A DNA stretch of 64,000 nucleotides. Origin: Paractinoplanes aksuensis. Its GTDB lineage: Bacteria > Actinomycetota > Actinomycetes > Mycobacteriales > Micromonosporaceae. Location: contig NZ_JAMYJR010000003.1 in NCBI RefSeq assembly GCF_024137025.1, forward strand, positions 528,925-592,924, read 5' to 3'. Below the pieces are notes generated by a model. That model saw only the letters and a program-made list of their open reading frames with translations. It made no database searches and was not told the DNA's origin. Made by a program: the position numbers and the translations under genes. Shown here in pieces: positions 35,033 through 43,151 of the stretch (its first letter is position 1; each line of letters begins with the position of its first letter).

Positions 35033-35982
35033 TTCTTGTCCTCCTCCTCGGCGCGGTGGCCGGTCAGACTCAGGAACGCCTCGTCCAGGGTGGGCCGCCG
35101 GATTCCCAGGTCGTCCACGGTGATGGCGGCGTCGCGCAGGGCCCGGGCCGCCTCCACCAGCGCGGTGACGCGGTCGGTGACGGCCACCCGCAGCCGGCGG
35201 GTGTCGGGGTCGGCGTCCACCGGGCCGATCCTTTCCAGTACGGCGGTCGCGTCGCCGAGCCGGCCGTGCTCGCGGATCACCACCTCGAGCCGGTCGGCGC
35301 CGATCGCGGCCTTGAGCTCGTCCGGGGTGCCCTCGGCCACGACCCGGCCGGTGTCGACGACCGAGATCCGGTCGGCCAGCTGGTCTGCCTCGTCCAGGTA
35401 CTGCGTGGTCAGCAGCACGGTGGTGCCGTCGGTGACGAGCTTGCGGACGGTGTCCCAGACCTGGTTGCGGCTGCGGGGGTCGAGCCCGGTGGTCGGCTCG
35501 TCGAGGAACAGCACCCGTGGCGCGCGGATCAGGCTGGCCGCCAGGTCGAGCCGGCGCTGCATGCCCCCGGAGTAGTCGGTGGCCGACTTGTCGGCCGCGT
35601 CGACGAGGTCGAACTGTTCGAGCAGCTCGTCGGCCCGGACCCGGGCCTGCCGCCGGCCCAGGTGGTGCAGGCGTCCGAACAGGACCAGGTTCTGCCGTCC
35701 GGACAGCGAGCCGTCGACCGCCGAGTACTGCCCGGTCAGCGCGATCCGCTCACGCACCTGCTCGGGCTGCCGGGCGACGTCGGCCCCGGCCACCTCGGCC
35801 CGGCCCGCGTCGAAGTTGAGCAGGGTGGCCAGGATGCGTACGGCCGTGGTCTTGCCCGCCCCGTTCGGGCCGAGCAGTCCGCAGACGGTCCCGGCGGGCA
35901 CGCTGAGCCGGAACCCGTCGAGCGCCGCCACACCCCGATATGTCTTGCGCAGCCCTTCAGCCGCGATGGCGATGTCGGTCAT
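35029..35982 (-). CDS. ABC transporter ATP-binding protein (DrrA-like, multidrug type)
   Basis: ATG 35982 opens the domain at once (MTDIAIAAEGLRKTYRG); a GTG at 36048 would add 22 residues of poor quality. Walker A is GPNGAGKTT near 37-45, signature YSGGMQRRL near 138 and Walker B RVLFLDEPTTGLDPRSR near 156-172. The C-terminal extension of about 90 residues is typical of DrrA-like daunorubicin-resistance ATPases. With the permease it forms a two-gene exporter. Palindrome copy B lies upstream. Confidence 0.94.
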   Translation of the reverse strand: MTDIAIAAEGLRKTYRGVAALDGFRLSVPAGTVCGLLGPNGAGKTTAVRILATLLNFDAGRAEVAGADVARQPEQVRERIALTGQYSAVDGSLSGRQNLVLFGRLHHLGRRQARVRADELLEQFDLVDAADKSATDYSGGMQRRLDLAASLIRAPRVLFLDEPTTGLDPRSRNQVWDTVRKLVTDGTTVLLTTQYLDEADQLADRISVVDTGRVVAEGTPDELKAAIGADRLEVVIREHGRLGDATAVLERIGPVDADPDTRRLRVAVTDRVTALVEAARALRDAAITVDDLGIRRPTLDEAFLSLTGHRAEEEDKK

Positions 35983-36050
35983 GCCGCCGAGACTGCCGCC
36001 CACCGCTGACGAGCCACGCACGAAGCGCTGACGACCGTCGTCAGTCACTC

Positions 36051-36096
36051 ATGTTGACTGCATGAATGTTGACGTCAACATTGATGCAGTCAACAT
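36051..36096. repeat. Intergenic palindrome, copy B (near perfect)
   Basis: A 46-base palindrome with 22 of 23 positions paired. Core AATGTTGACGTCAACATT (36065-36082) and outer arms ATGTTGACTGCAT (36051-36063) with ATGCAGTCAACAT (36084-36096). It sits eight bases after the DUF402 stop and upstream of the exporter genes. Same family as copies A and C. Confidence 0.8.
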
Positions 36097-36104
36097 GAAG
36101 TGGG

Positions 36105-36596
36105 TCAGGCCGAGTCGAGCAAGTCCCAGCCCCGGCGCAGCCAGGGCTCGTCGTCGCGGCGCAGCAATTCGGCGCAGCCCTCGGCGACGACCCGGGCCAG
36201 CTTGGCATCGTCGGCGGTCATGAAGCCGCCGCGCCAGGACTCCTCGTACTCGTCCTCGTCCTCGATCTCGACCCGGCCGTCGCTCGCGTGCCACACGGGG
36301 TCGAGCTCCAGATCGACGTACCGCCAGCCGTCCTCCGTCGTCGTGGGCGGCAGGCAGACGTCGATCTCGAGCCGCCGGTCGGCCGGGTCGCCGACCCACC
36401 AGGCGGCCCACGGACGGCCGGGGGCCAGCAGCACCACCACGGACACGGCCGACGTGCCGTCCTCGTGCGGCGCGTGCCACGGCGAACCGACCGGGCCGCG
36501 CAGCCAGGTGCCGTCGGCGTCCCGAGCCACCTGCTCGAAGTCGAACCAGTACTCGCCGCCCGGGCGCTTGATCTTGTGCAGGCGCACGGTGGTCAC
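36105..36596 (-). CDS. DUF402 family protein
   Basis: GTG 36596 lies inside the GTGA overlap with the stop of the AfsR-like gene, and GGAGG precedes it by four bases. The 163-residue protein shows the DUF402 pattern: an N-terminal beta barrel, WAAWWVGDP near 83, YVDLELDPVW near 111 and the acidic EIEDEDEYEESW stretch near 128. Relatives (PF04167) include nucleoside tri/diphosphatases and the FAU-1 RNA-binding domain. Tight coupling to a large regulator is notable and recurs at 43877-47177. Confidence 0.8.
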   Translation of the reverse strand: MTTVRLHKIKRPGGEYWFDFEQVARDADGTWLRGPVGSPWHAPHEDGTSAVSVVVLLAPGRPWAAWWVGDPADRRLEIDVCLPPTTTEDGWRYVDLELDPVWHASDGRVEIEDEDEYEESWRGGFMTADDAKLARVVAEGCAELLRRDDEPWLRRGWDLLDSA

Positions 36597-39361
36597 GGCA
36601 CCTCCAGGGCGGCCAGAGCGGTGGCGACGACGTTGGCCGCGTCGGGGCCGGCGGCCTCGGCGACGACCTGGCGGTACCAGTGGGCGGCCTCGACCGGGTC
36701 GGCGGCGGACTGGCCCAGGACGAGTTTGATGCTCAGGCGTACGCCGTCGGCCGTGTACCAACCGGTCGGGCACTCGGCCAGCGCCGTGAAGGCCAGTTCG
36801 CGCGCGGTGACCGGGTCGTCCCGGCGCAGGGCGAGCCGGGCCAGGCCGATGCGCGACGAGGCGACCACCTCGGGCGCGCCGCAGCCCGTGGCCAGGGCCA
36901 TCGACTCGGTGAAGTCGGCCGCGGCGCCGTCCGGGTCGCCGGCAAGCAAGTGGATCTCGGCCCGGCTCCGCAGCATCTCGGCCAGGTCGACGTCGGAGCG
37001 CAGCTCGGCCGCCAGGCGCAACGCCTCGTCCATGGGGGCGCGGGCGGCCTGGTGGTCGCCCCGGGCGGTGGCCAGCTCGGCCAGGCCGGACTGGGCCAGC
37101 ATCGCTCCCCAGCGCTCGCCCAGAGCCTGGAAGCCGACCAGCGCGCGGGCGAACTCGCGGTCGGCCCACGGCTGGTCGCCGCGGAAGAGCGCGATCCACC
37201 CGCTGCCGATGGACGCCAGCGCCTCGCTCCACGGCGAGCCGCGCAGCCGGGCCCGCAGACTTTCCTGCATGTCGACGACTTCCTCGTCCGACGCTCGCGG
37301 CGGGCCGGCCGTGAACGCCGACAGATAGAGCAGGAAGGGCTGCGCGGGTGGGCGGTCCAGCGCCTGCAGATAACGCGCCGGGTGCTCGTCGGCGAGCCCG
37401 GTGTTCAGCTGGCACAGCACATATTCCTCGGCGAGCCCGTCCGCCGGTCCGGCTCGTTCGAGCAATTCGCGGGCCAGGGCCGCCGCCTCACCGCGGGCGC
37501 CGCGCAGCCACCAGTAGAACGACAGCGCCGCCACCAGCCGCAGCGCCACCTCGTCGGAGCCGTGCCGCACCGCCGCGTGCAGGTTGTCCCGGTCGGCGTC
37601 CAGCCGGTCGAGCCAGATCAGCTGGTCCGGGCCGCGCAGCTGGGTGTCGGCCGTCTGAGCCAGTCGCAGGAAGTATTCGGCGTGCCGGTCGGTCGGCGCC
37701 GGGCCCTGGGCCGCGCAGAAGGCCCGGATCGTCGACAGCATCCGGTAGCGCGCGCCGTCCCGTTCGATCAGCGACTTGCTGACCAGCCCGTCGAGAACGT
37801 CCAGGGTCTCGGGGCCGAGCCCGCCCACCTGCTCGATCGCGTCGAGCCCGGCCCCGCCCCGGAACACCGTGAAGGCGCGGGCCAGCGTCTGTTCCGGCGG
37901 GGTCAGCAGGTCCCAGCTCCAGGCGACCAGGTTCCACAGGGTCTGATGCCGCGATTCGGCCGTGCTGCTGCCGCGCGACAGCACGCGGAACCGGTCGTCG
38001 ACCCGGCGGGCCAGTTCGTCCACCAGCAGCACCGGCAACCGGGCCGCGGCCAGTTCCAAGGCCAAGGGCAAACCATCCAGAGTACGAACGATCTGCCGCA
38101 CCGCCGTCTCGTCCTCGGCCCCGAGGAGGGACCCGGCCGCCGCGCCCCGCTCGGCGAACAGCCGCACGGCCGCCTCGACCGGCAGCCCGGCCACCGGCAC
38201 CCGCACCTCGCCGGTGACCCCGAGCGGCTCCCGGCTGGTGGCCAGCACCCGCAGCCCGGGGCAGGCCGCGAGCAGCCGCCCGGTCAGCTCGGCTGCCGCG
38301 CTCAGCACGTGCTCGCAGTTGTCGAGGATGAGCAGCAGCTCGCGGGTGGACAGGGCGGCCAGCAGCCGGTCGAGCGTGTCCGGCCCGGCCGAGCGGTCGC
38401 GCAGGCCGGTGTCGCGCAGCCCGAGCGCGTCGAGCACGGTCCGGGCCACGTCGGCCGGCCCGGTGCCGGCCAGCTCGACCAGGCACGCCTCGCCGGGGTG
38501 CCGGCCCGCGACCTCGATCGAGAGCCGTGTCTTGCCCGCCCCGCCCGGCCCGGCCAGCGTCACCAGGCGGGCCGACTTCAGCGCCGCCTCGGCCCGCGCC
38601 AGCTCCTGGCGGTCGACGAAACTGGTCAGCTGGGCCGGGAGCCGGTGGCGGGCCGGGCCGCGGAGCACGGCCGTGTGCACCGCCGACAGTTCGGCCGACG
38701 GGTCGACGCCCAGCTCGTCGGCCAGCACGCGGCGGGCCTGCTCGAAGGCGGCCAGCGCCTCGGCCGGGCGCCCGCCGGCGGCCAGTGAACGCATCAGCAG
38801 CGCCCACGTGTGCTCGCGCAGCGGGGCCACGTCGAGCAGTTTCCGCAGCTCGTCGATGGCGTCGGCCGAGGGGTGCAGGTGCAGCTCGGCCTCGATCCGG
38901 TCCTCGAGGGCCTGTCGGCGGGACTCCTCGAGGCGGTCGGCGGCGGCCGCCGCGAAGGGCGCCGATCGTACGTCGGCCAGGGCCTCACCCCGCCACAGCG
39001 CGAGCGCCTCGGTCAGCTGCGCGCTCGCCGTGGCGAAATCGCCGTCGCGCGCCGCCGACCGCGCCGAGCCGGCCAGGCGGGTGAAGCGGTGGGCGTCGAC
39101 CTCGTCGGGCTCGATGTCGAGGCGGTAGCCCGAACCGTCGTACGAAATGGGAACCTCACGCCGCAAGCGCGAGACACTGGACTGCACCGCGTTGACCGCC
39201 CCGGCCGGTGGGTTGTCGCCGTAGAGGTCGTCGATCAGCCGGGGCAGGGGCACCACCTGGCCCGCGTCGAGCAGCAGGCGGGCCAGCAGGGCGCGCACCC
39301 TCGCCCCGCCCGCGGCCACCGTCGGCCCGGCGAGTGTCGGACCCAGCACCCCGTACGCCAT
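36593..39361 (-). CDS. AfsR-like regulator (winged helix, BTAD, NB-ARC, TPR)
   Basis: ATG 39361 begins MAYGVLGP, the start of the OmpR-like winged helix (residues 1-92). BTAD covers about 95-240 (ADVRSAPFAAAAADRLEE). A STAND-type NB-ARC ATPase follows, with Walker A LAGPGGAGKTRLS near 285 and Walker B LLLILDNCEHVL near 360, then TPR-like helices to residue 922. Proteins of this build act as signal-integrating activators of secondary metabolism or stress genes. It is coupled by GTGA overlap to the DUF402 gene. Confidence 0.93.
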   Translation of the reverse strand: MAYGVLGPTLAGPTVAAGGARVRALLARLLLDAGQVVPLPRLIDDLYGDNPPAGAVNAVQSSVSRLRREVPISYDGSGYRLDIEPDEVDAHRFTRLAGSARSAARDGDFATASAQLTEALALWRGEALADVRSAPFAAAAADRLEESRRQALEDRIEAELHLHPSADAIDELRKLLDVAPLREHTWALLMRSLAAGGRPAEALAAFEQARRVLADELGVDPSAELSAVHTAVLRGPARHRLPAQLTSFVDRQELARAEAALKSARLVTLAGPGGAGKTRLSIEVAGRHPGEACLVELAGTGPADVARTVLDALGLRDTGLRDRSAGPDTLDRLLAALSTRELLLILDNCEHVLSAAAELTGRLLAACPGLRVLATSREPLGVTGEVRVPVAGLPVEAAVRLFAERGAAAGSLLGAEDETAVRQIVRTLDGLPLALELAAARLPVLLVDELARRVDDRFRVLSRGSSTAESRHQTLWNLVAWSWDLLTPPEQTLARAFTVFRGGAGLDAIEQVGGLGPETLDVLDGLVSKSLIERDGARYRMLSTIRAFCAAQGPAPTDRHAEYFLRLAQTADTQLRGPDQLIWLDRLDADRDNLHAAVRHGSDEVALRLVAALSFYWWLRGARGEAAALARELLERAGPADGLAEEYVLCQLNTGLADEHPARYLQALDRPPAQPFLLYLSAFTAGPPRASDEEVVDMQESLRARLRGSPWSEALASIGSGWIALFRGDQPWADREFARALVGFQALGERWGAMLAQSGLAELATARGDHQAARAPMDEALRLAAELRSDVDLAEMLRSRAEIHLLAGDPDGAAADFTESMALATGCGAPEVVASSRIGLARLALRRDDPVTARELAFTALAECPTGWYTADGVRLSIKLVLGQSAADPVEAAHWYRQVVAEAAGPDAANVVATALAALEVP

Positions 39362-39647
39362 GGGTCCATTCTCGTCGGTGGCCGGAACTACCGTGCCGGG
39401 GCCTTCCAGTAGCCGCAGAAACCGTCGGCGGCCGACCCGGCCTCGACCAGCGCCACGGCCGGCGCCGCGCCCCGGCCCGCGGGCTCGGCGCGCGGGCCGA
39501 GCAGGTGCGGCGACAGGGTTCTCCGGGGCGTCCTCGCTCGGCACGGGCATCCAGCTGGCCGAACGGATGGACACGGTTCTGTCCCAGCTGGCGTGATCGC
39601 GGGGTGTAGTCGAGCGCGTTCGCGACCTGCTCTCTAAGGTGATCGGC
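39362..39647. other. Intergenic region between divergent genes
   Basis: A 286-base, very GC-rich gap between the AfsR-like gene and the permease. On the minus strand a short stretch ending near 39387 reads ADGFCGYWKAPAR followed by a stop, and on the plus strand one reads GTGIQLAERMDTVLSQLA before a stop at 39596. Both look protein-like but neither has a usable start, so they may be relics or chance. Confidence 0.35.
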
Positions 39648-40781
39648 ATGCCTGCCAAGCTCAACCCCGACAAGGCGCGGTCCGCCTTACGGACGTCGGC
39701 CTTCCTGTCGGCCCAGACACTGCTCGTGCTGCTCATGGCGTACGTGGTGCTGTGGCTGATGGGCAAGGCCTGGTCGGTGCTCTGGCCGGTCGTGGTGGCG
39801 CTGCTGCTGACCACGCTGACCTGGCCGATCGCCCGGTTCCTGCGGTATCGCTGGAACTGGAAGCCGGCGCTGGCCGCCGCCTTCGTCACCGTGCTGTTCC
39901 TGGTCGTGATGGCCGGCATCATCGTCGTCATCGCGGTGCCGGTGGCGTCGCAGTCGGGCGAGCTGTCGCAGGGTGTCGTCGACGGCATCCAGCACGTCCG
40001 CGAGTGGGCCTCCGGCCCGCCGCTCAACTTCGGCGACGACGACATCACGGGCGCGCTCGACGCCGCGGTCGACCGCATCCAGGCCAGCGCCGGCAACATC
40101 GTCAACTACACCCTGACCGGCGTGAACACCGTGGTCAACGGCGTCATCACGACGGTGCTGGCGCTGTTCCTGATGTTCTTCTTCCTCAAGGACGGCCCGC
40201 GTTTCCTGCCCTGGCTGTCCAAGCAGCTGCCGGGCCGGCTGTCCGACGACATCCCGGCCGTGGCCACCCGCAGCTGGGACACGCTGGGCGCGTTCGTGCG
40301 GTCGCAGGCGTTCGTCGGTCTGCTCGACGCGGTCTTCATCGGCCTCGGCCTGTGGATCGTCGGCGTTCCGCTGGTGCTGCCGCTGGCCGTGCTGACGTTC
40401 ATCACGGCATTCATCCCGATCGTCGGCGCGCTCTTCGCCGGCTTCGTGGCCGTGCTGATCGCGCTGGTCACGCAGGGCTGGGTCGACGCCCTGATCGTGC
40501 TCGGCATCATCATCGTGGTGCAGCAACTCGAGGGCAACGTCTTCCAGCCGATGGTGCAGAGCCGCGGGCTGGGGCTCCACGCGGCGGTCGTGCTGCTAGC
40601 GGTGACCCTGGGCGGCAGCCTGGCCGGCATCATCGGCAGCCTGCTGGCCGTGCCGGTGGCCGCGCTCGTCTCGGTCGTCTACGTCTACATCCGCGAACAG
40701 CTCAGCGACGATCCGCCGGACCCCGAGCCCGAAGTGCCACCGGAGCCGGATCCGGACGAGGAACCGGCCGCCACGGTCTGA
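39648..40781 (+). CDS. AI-2E family transporter (PerM-like permease)
   Basis: About eight hydrophobic segments are visible. The typical half-way region VLALFLMFFFLKDGPRFLPWL (near 175) and the conserved C-terminal block FIPIVGALFAGFVAVL and GNVFQPMVQSRGLGLHAAVVL mark the family. The acidic, Pro-rich tail (EPEVPPEPDPDEEP) is cytosolic. ATG 39648 has AAGGTG upstream; GTG 39639 is an alternative. Members export autoinducer-2 or act as Na+/H+ antiporters or general permeases; the substrate here is open. Confidence 0.9.
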   Translation: MPAKLNPDKARSALRTSAFLSAQTLLVLLMAYVVLWLMGKAWSVLWPVVVALLLTTLTWPIARFLRYRWNWKPALAAAFVTVLFLVVMAGIIVVIAVPVASQSGELSQGVVDGIQHVREWASGPPLNFGDDDITGALDAAVDRIQASAGNIVNYTLTGVNTVVNGVITTVLALFLMFFFLKDGPRFLPWLSKQLPGRLSDDIPAVATRSWDTLGAFVRSQAFVGLLDAVFIGLGLWIVGVPLVLPLAVLTFITAFIPIVGALFAGFVAVLIALVTQGWVDALIVLGIIIVVQQLEGNVFQPMVQSRGLGLHAAVVLLAVTLGGSLAGIIGSLLAVPVAALVSVVYVYIREQLSDDPPDPEPEVPPEPDPDEEPAATV

Positions 40782-40793
40782 TTCTGATTCGCC

Positions 40794-40820
40794 AAGGGCA
40801 CACCTTCCCGGTGTGCCCTT
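40794..40820 (+). terminator. Terminator of the AI-2E transporter gene
   Basis: Perfect 11-base stem (40794-40804 with 40810-40820) with five-base loop, 12 bases after the stop, followed by GACATTTT. Confidence 0.75.
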
Positions 40821-40861
40821 GACATTTTGGTGAGCCAGGGCAAAACATGCATAAGCATCGA

Positions 40862-40875
40862 TGTTAACGCTCACA
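40862..40875. promoter_or_regulatory. LacI-type operator before the GH43 gene
   Basis: TGTTAACGCTCACA is a 14-base partly symmetrical site (5 of 7 positions) resembling LacI-family operators that control sugar-degradation genes in actinomycetes (TGTGAGCGCTCACA-like). It ends 16 bases before the GH43 start codon. No LacI gene is nearby. Confidence 0.45.
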
Positions 40876-40891
40876 CCCCTTGGAGGAGCGC

Positions 40892-41752
40892 GTGAAGATG
40901 CTGTCCCGGTGGTTGGCCGTCTTGCTCGGCGCGGTCGCTGCCATAGCTGTCCCCGCGGCCGCGAACGCCGCCACCACGCTGGTCTACGCCACCTTCAAGG
41001 GGGACGCCCAAGCCGACGAGGAGCTGTGGCTCTACCAGTCGACCAACGGCGGCACGAGCTACAGCGTGCTGTCCGACACCAACTTCCACGGGCCGACCGG
41101 GGTGCTGCGCGACCCGAGCATCCTGAAGCACAACGGGCGCTACTACATCGCGTACACCGTGCAGTCCTGGACGACCAACTCGACGTACTTCAACATCGCG
41201 AGCAGCACCAACCTGACCACCTGGACCAATATCGCCAGCGTGCCGTCGGGCATCGCCAACACCCGCTTCACCTGGGCCCCCGAGTTCTATGTCGAGGGCA
41301 ACACCGTCCGCATCATCACCAGCGTCGCCGCCACCACGTGTTCAAACTGCTTCCGGCCGTACGTCTACACGGCGCAGAACTCCGCGCTGACCTCGTGGAG
41401 CGGGCCGGCCCAGATGTGGGGCCTCGGCACCAACCACATCGACACGTTCGTCGTGAAGTCGGGCAGCACGTGGCACGCGTTCACCAAGGACGAGACCGGC
41501 AAGTACATCGAGCACTGGACGACCACGGCCAACCTCTACGAAGGCTGGGTCAACCGCGGCCGCCTGTGGTCGAGCGGCTACGAGGGACCATCGCTGGTGC
41601 GGCTCGACAACGGCAGCTGGCGAATCTACGTCGACCGCTACAGCACGGGCGGCGGCATCTACACCGCGACCAGCACCGACCTCAACACCTGGACGGGCCT
41701 GACCTCGGCCGGATGCTCGGGGTGCCGGCACGGAACGGCGATCGCTCGATGA
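40892..41752 (+). CDS. Secreted glycoside hydrolase family 43-like (arabinanase/arabinofuranosidase type)
   Basis: GTG 40892 is preceded by GGAGGAG. A signal peptide (residues 1-26, cleavage after ANA) is followed by a five-bladed propeller-like sequence. GVLRDPSILKHNGRYYIAYT holds the catalytic base D74, TWAPEFYVEGN and TNHIDTFVV follow, and YEGPSLVRLDNG may hold the acid. Two Cys pairs (CSNC, CSGC) fit an exported protein. At 286 residues it is a single catalytic domain without a binding module. A LacI-like operator suggests induction by plant sugars. Confidence 0.8.
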   Translation: MKMLSRWLAVLLGAVAAIAVPAAANAATTLVYATFKGDAQADEELWLYQSTNGGTSYSVLSDTNFHGPTGVLRDPSILKHNGRYYIAYTVQSWTTNSTYFNIASSTNLTTWTNIASVPSGIANTRFTWAPEFYVEGNTVRIITSVAATTCSNCFRPYVYTAQNSALTSWSGPAQMWGLGTNHIDTFVVKSGSTWHAFTKDETGKYIEHWTTTANLYEGWVNRGRLWSSGYEGPSLVRLDNGSWRIYVDRYSTGGGIYTATSTDLNTWTGLTSAGCSGCRHGTAIAR

Positions 41753-41814
41753 GGCGCCGGGTCCTGCTTGGCGCGGCCGCGCCGGCGCCCTTCGTCCGCC
41801 CACACCGGCGTTAG
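41749..41814 (+). pseudogene. Truncated 21-codon ORF with a signal-peptide-like start
   Basis: ATG 41749 overlaps the GH43 stop (ATGA). The 21 residues start MRRRVLLGAAAPAP, like a secreted protein signal, then stop at TAG 41812-41814. It looks like the beheaded start of a second gene of the former operon. Confidence 0.35.
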
Positions 41815-41905
41815 CTGCCACATACGACGTGCTGCGCATCGACCCGGTGTCGACAGCGACTCAATGTCGAGTGCGCGACCTTCCGAGTGGGCTATCGACG
41901 CCGTC

Positions 41906-41960
41906 ATGTTGACTGACTGGACGCTGTACATGTTGATGTCAATATTGATCCAGTCAACAT
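41906..41960. repeat. Intergenic palindrome, copy C
   Basis: Outer arms ATGTTGACTG (41906-41915) and CAGTCAACAT (41951-41960) match copy B exactly. The inner part is a diverged core TTGATGTCAA (41933-41942), and the left side holds about nine extra bases. It is 55 bases long and 26 bases before the AraC start. Confidence 0.65.
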
Positions 41961-41986
41961 GAACGTGGCTCGGGCATTCTTGGCGT

Positions 41987-42832
41987 GTGAGTGAGCTTCC
42001 GTCGCGGCTGCTGCGGTCGAGCGACACCCTCGGGTGGCGTCAGGTGCACGCCAGCACCTGGCGCGACCCGCCCGTCGCCGAAGAGTTCCGCCGTGCGCCG
42101 ACACCTGATCTCACCGTCGTCCTGGTGACCAGCGGGTCCTACCGTATCGAGAGCCGGGGCGGCGGTTCCTGGCGTGGCGCAGCCTACCGTCCGGGCTCGG
42201 TCGGCATCACCGCACCGGGCCGCGGCGTCCGGCTGCGCTGGCGGGCCGCCGGGCCCCAGCCGATGGAGTCCCTGCACCTGCGTCTGGGGGCCGGCTTGGT
42301 GGGGGAGACACTGAGCGCGTACGGGCGTACACCGGCCGACCTGCCGGACGCGCTGACCGACACGGACGACTACGTGGCCGCGGCCGCCGCCACCCTGGCC
42401 CAGGCGCTGCGGGAGGGCGCGCCCGCGCTCTACGCCGATGCGGTGGCCCAGGGGCTGGTCGCCCACCTCGTGCACCGCTCGGTGCCGGTCACCCGGCCGC
42501 CGGCGGTCGCCTCGCTCGACACCGGCCGCGTCATCGAGCACATGCACGCCCACCTGAGCGACGACGTCGACCTGGACGCGTTGGCCGCCGTGGCCGCGAT
42601 GAGCAAGTTCCATTTCGTCCGCGCCTTCCGCGCCGCCACCGGCCTGACCCCGCACCGCTACTTGACCACGCTGCGCATGCGCCGCGCGGCCGACCTGCTG
42701 CGCACCACCGGCCTGAGCATCCGCCAGGTCGCGTCCGCCTGCGGCTACCAGAGCCCGAGCCGCTTCGCCGCCACCTTCCGCCGCGAACATGGCACCACCC
42801 CCGCCGACTACCGCAAGCTCGGTCTCCGATAA
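41987..42832 (+). CDS. AraC family transcriptional regulator (cupin plus HTH)
   Basis: The N-terminal 140 residues form an AraC_N/cupin-like ligand domain. The C-terminal 100 residues carry two helix-turn-helix motifs (DLDALAAVAAMSKFHFVRAFRAATGLTPHRY and LSIRQVASACGYQSPSRFAATFRREHGTTPADYRK). GTG start, no clear ribosome site. The last codons and stop are the first unit of a decaying tandem array downstream. Confidence 0.92.
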   Translation: MSELPSRLLRSSDTLGWRQVHASTWRDPPVAEEFRRAPTPDLTVVLVTSGSYRIESRGGGSWRGAAYRPGSVGITAPGRGVRLRWRAAGPQPMESLHLRLGAGLVGETLSAYGRTPADLPDALTDTDDYVAAAAATLAQALREGAPALYADAVAQGLVAHLVHRSVPVTRPPAVASLDTGRVIEHMHAHLSDDVDLDALAAVAAMSKFHFVRAFRAATGLTPHRYLTTLRMRRAADLLRTTGLSIRQVASACGYQSPSRFAATFRREHGTTPADYRKLGLR

Positions 42833-43125
42833 CGCCAGACCACGTCCGCTCGCGGCTGTCAGAGCCGCTTGCCGCGATCTCCCGTCGCGAACACGACGCC
42901 GGCTTCGGCTACTACCGCCGGTTTGGTCTCCGGTAGCGCCAGACCACGTCCGCTCGCGGCTGTCAGAGCCGCTTGCCGCCGCGGGCATGGCACCGGTCCC
43001 GCTGATTCCGCAAGTTTGCGTCCGCGTGCGGTTCTCGAAGTCCGAGCCGCTTCGAAGCACGGCCTTGCCCCGGGCCTTCACCGCAACTTCGGGCTCGGCT
43101 AGCGCAAGATCGGGTCCGTTCGCGG
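42782..43125 (+). repeat. Degenerate tandem array of the AraC gene 3' end (four units)
   Basis: Unit 1 (from 42782) is the true end of the AraC gene, REHGTTPADYRKLGLR and stop. Unit 2 (from 42886) reads REHDAGFGYYRRFGLR and stop. Unit 3 (from 42980) reads RGHGTGPADSASLR. Unit 4 (from about 43053) reads SKHGLAPGLHRNFGLG and stop. Units 1 and 2 share an identical 43-base segment after the stop (42833-42875 and 42937-42979), 104 bases apart. Units 3 and 4 are shorter and more diverged. No intact gene lies in this 319-base gap. Confidence 0.75.
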
Positions 43126-43151
43126 GGCGACTGGCGGGCATCACACGGCGC

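Noticed and set aside
36680..38788. 702-codon plus-strand open frame
   Set aside because: Antisense to the AfsR-like gene; Gln/Gly/Arg-rich shadow.
42782..43125. CRISPR or insertion sequence
   Set aside because: Units are copies of the AraC gene end with no spacers, terminal repeats or transposase.
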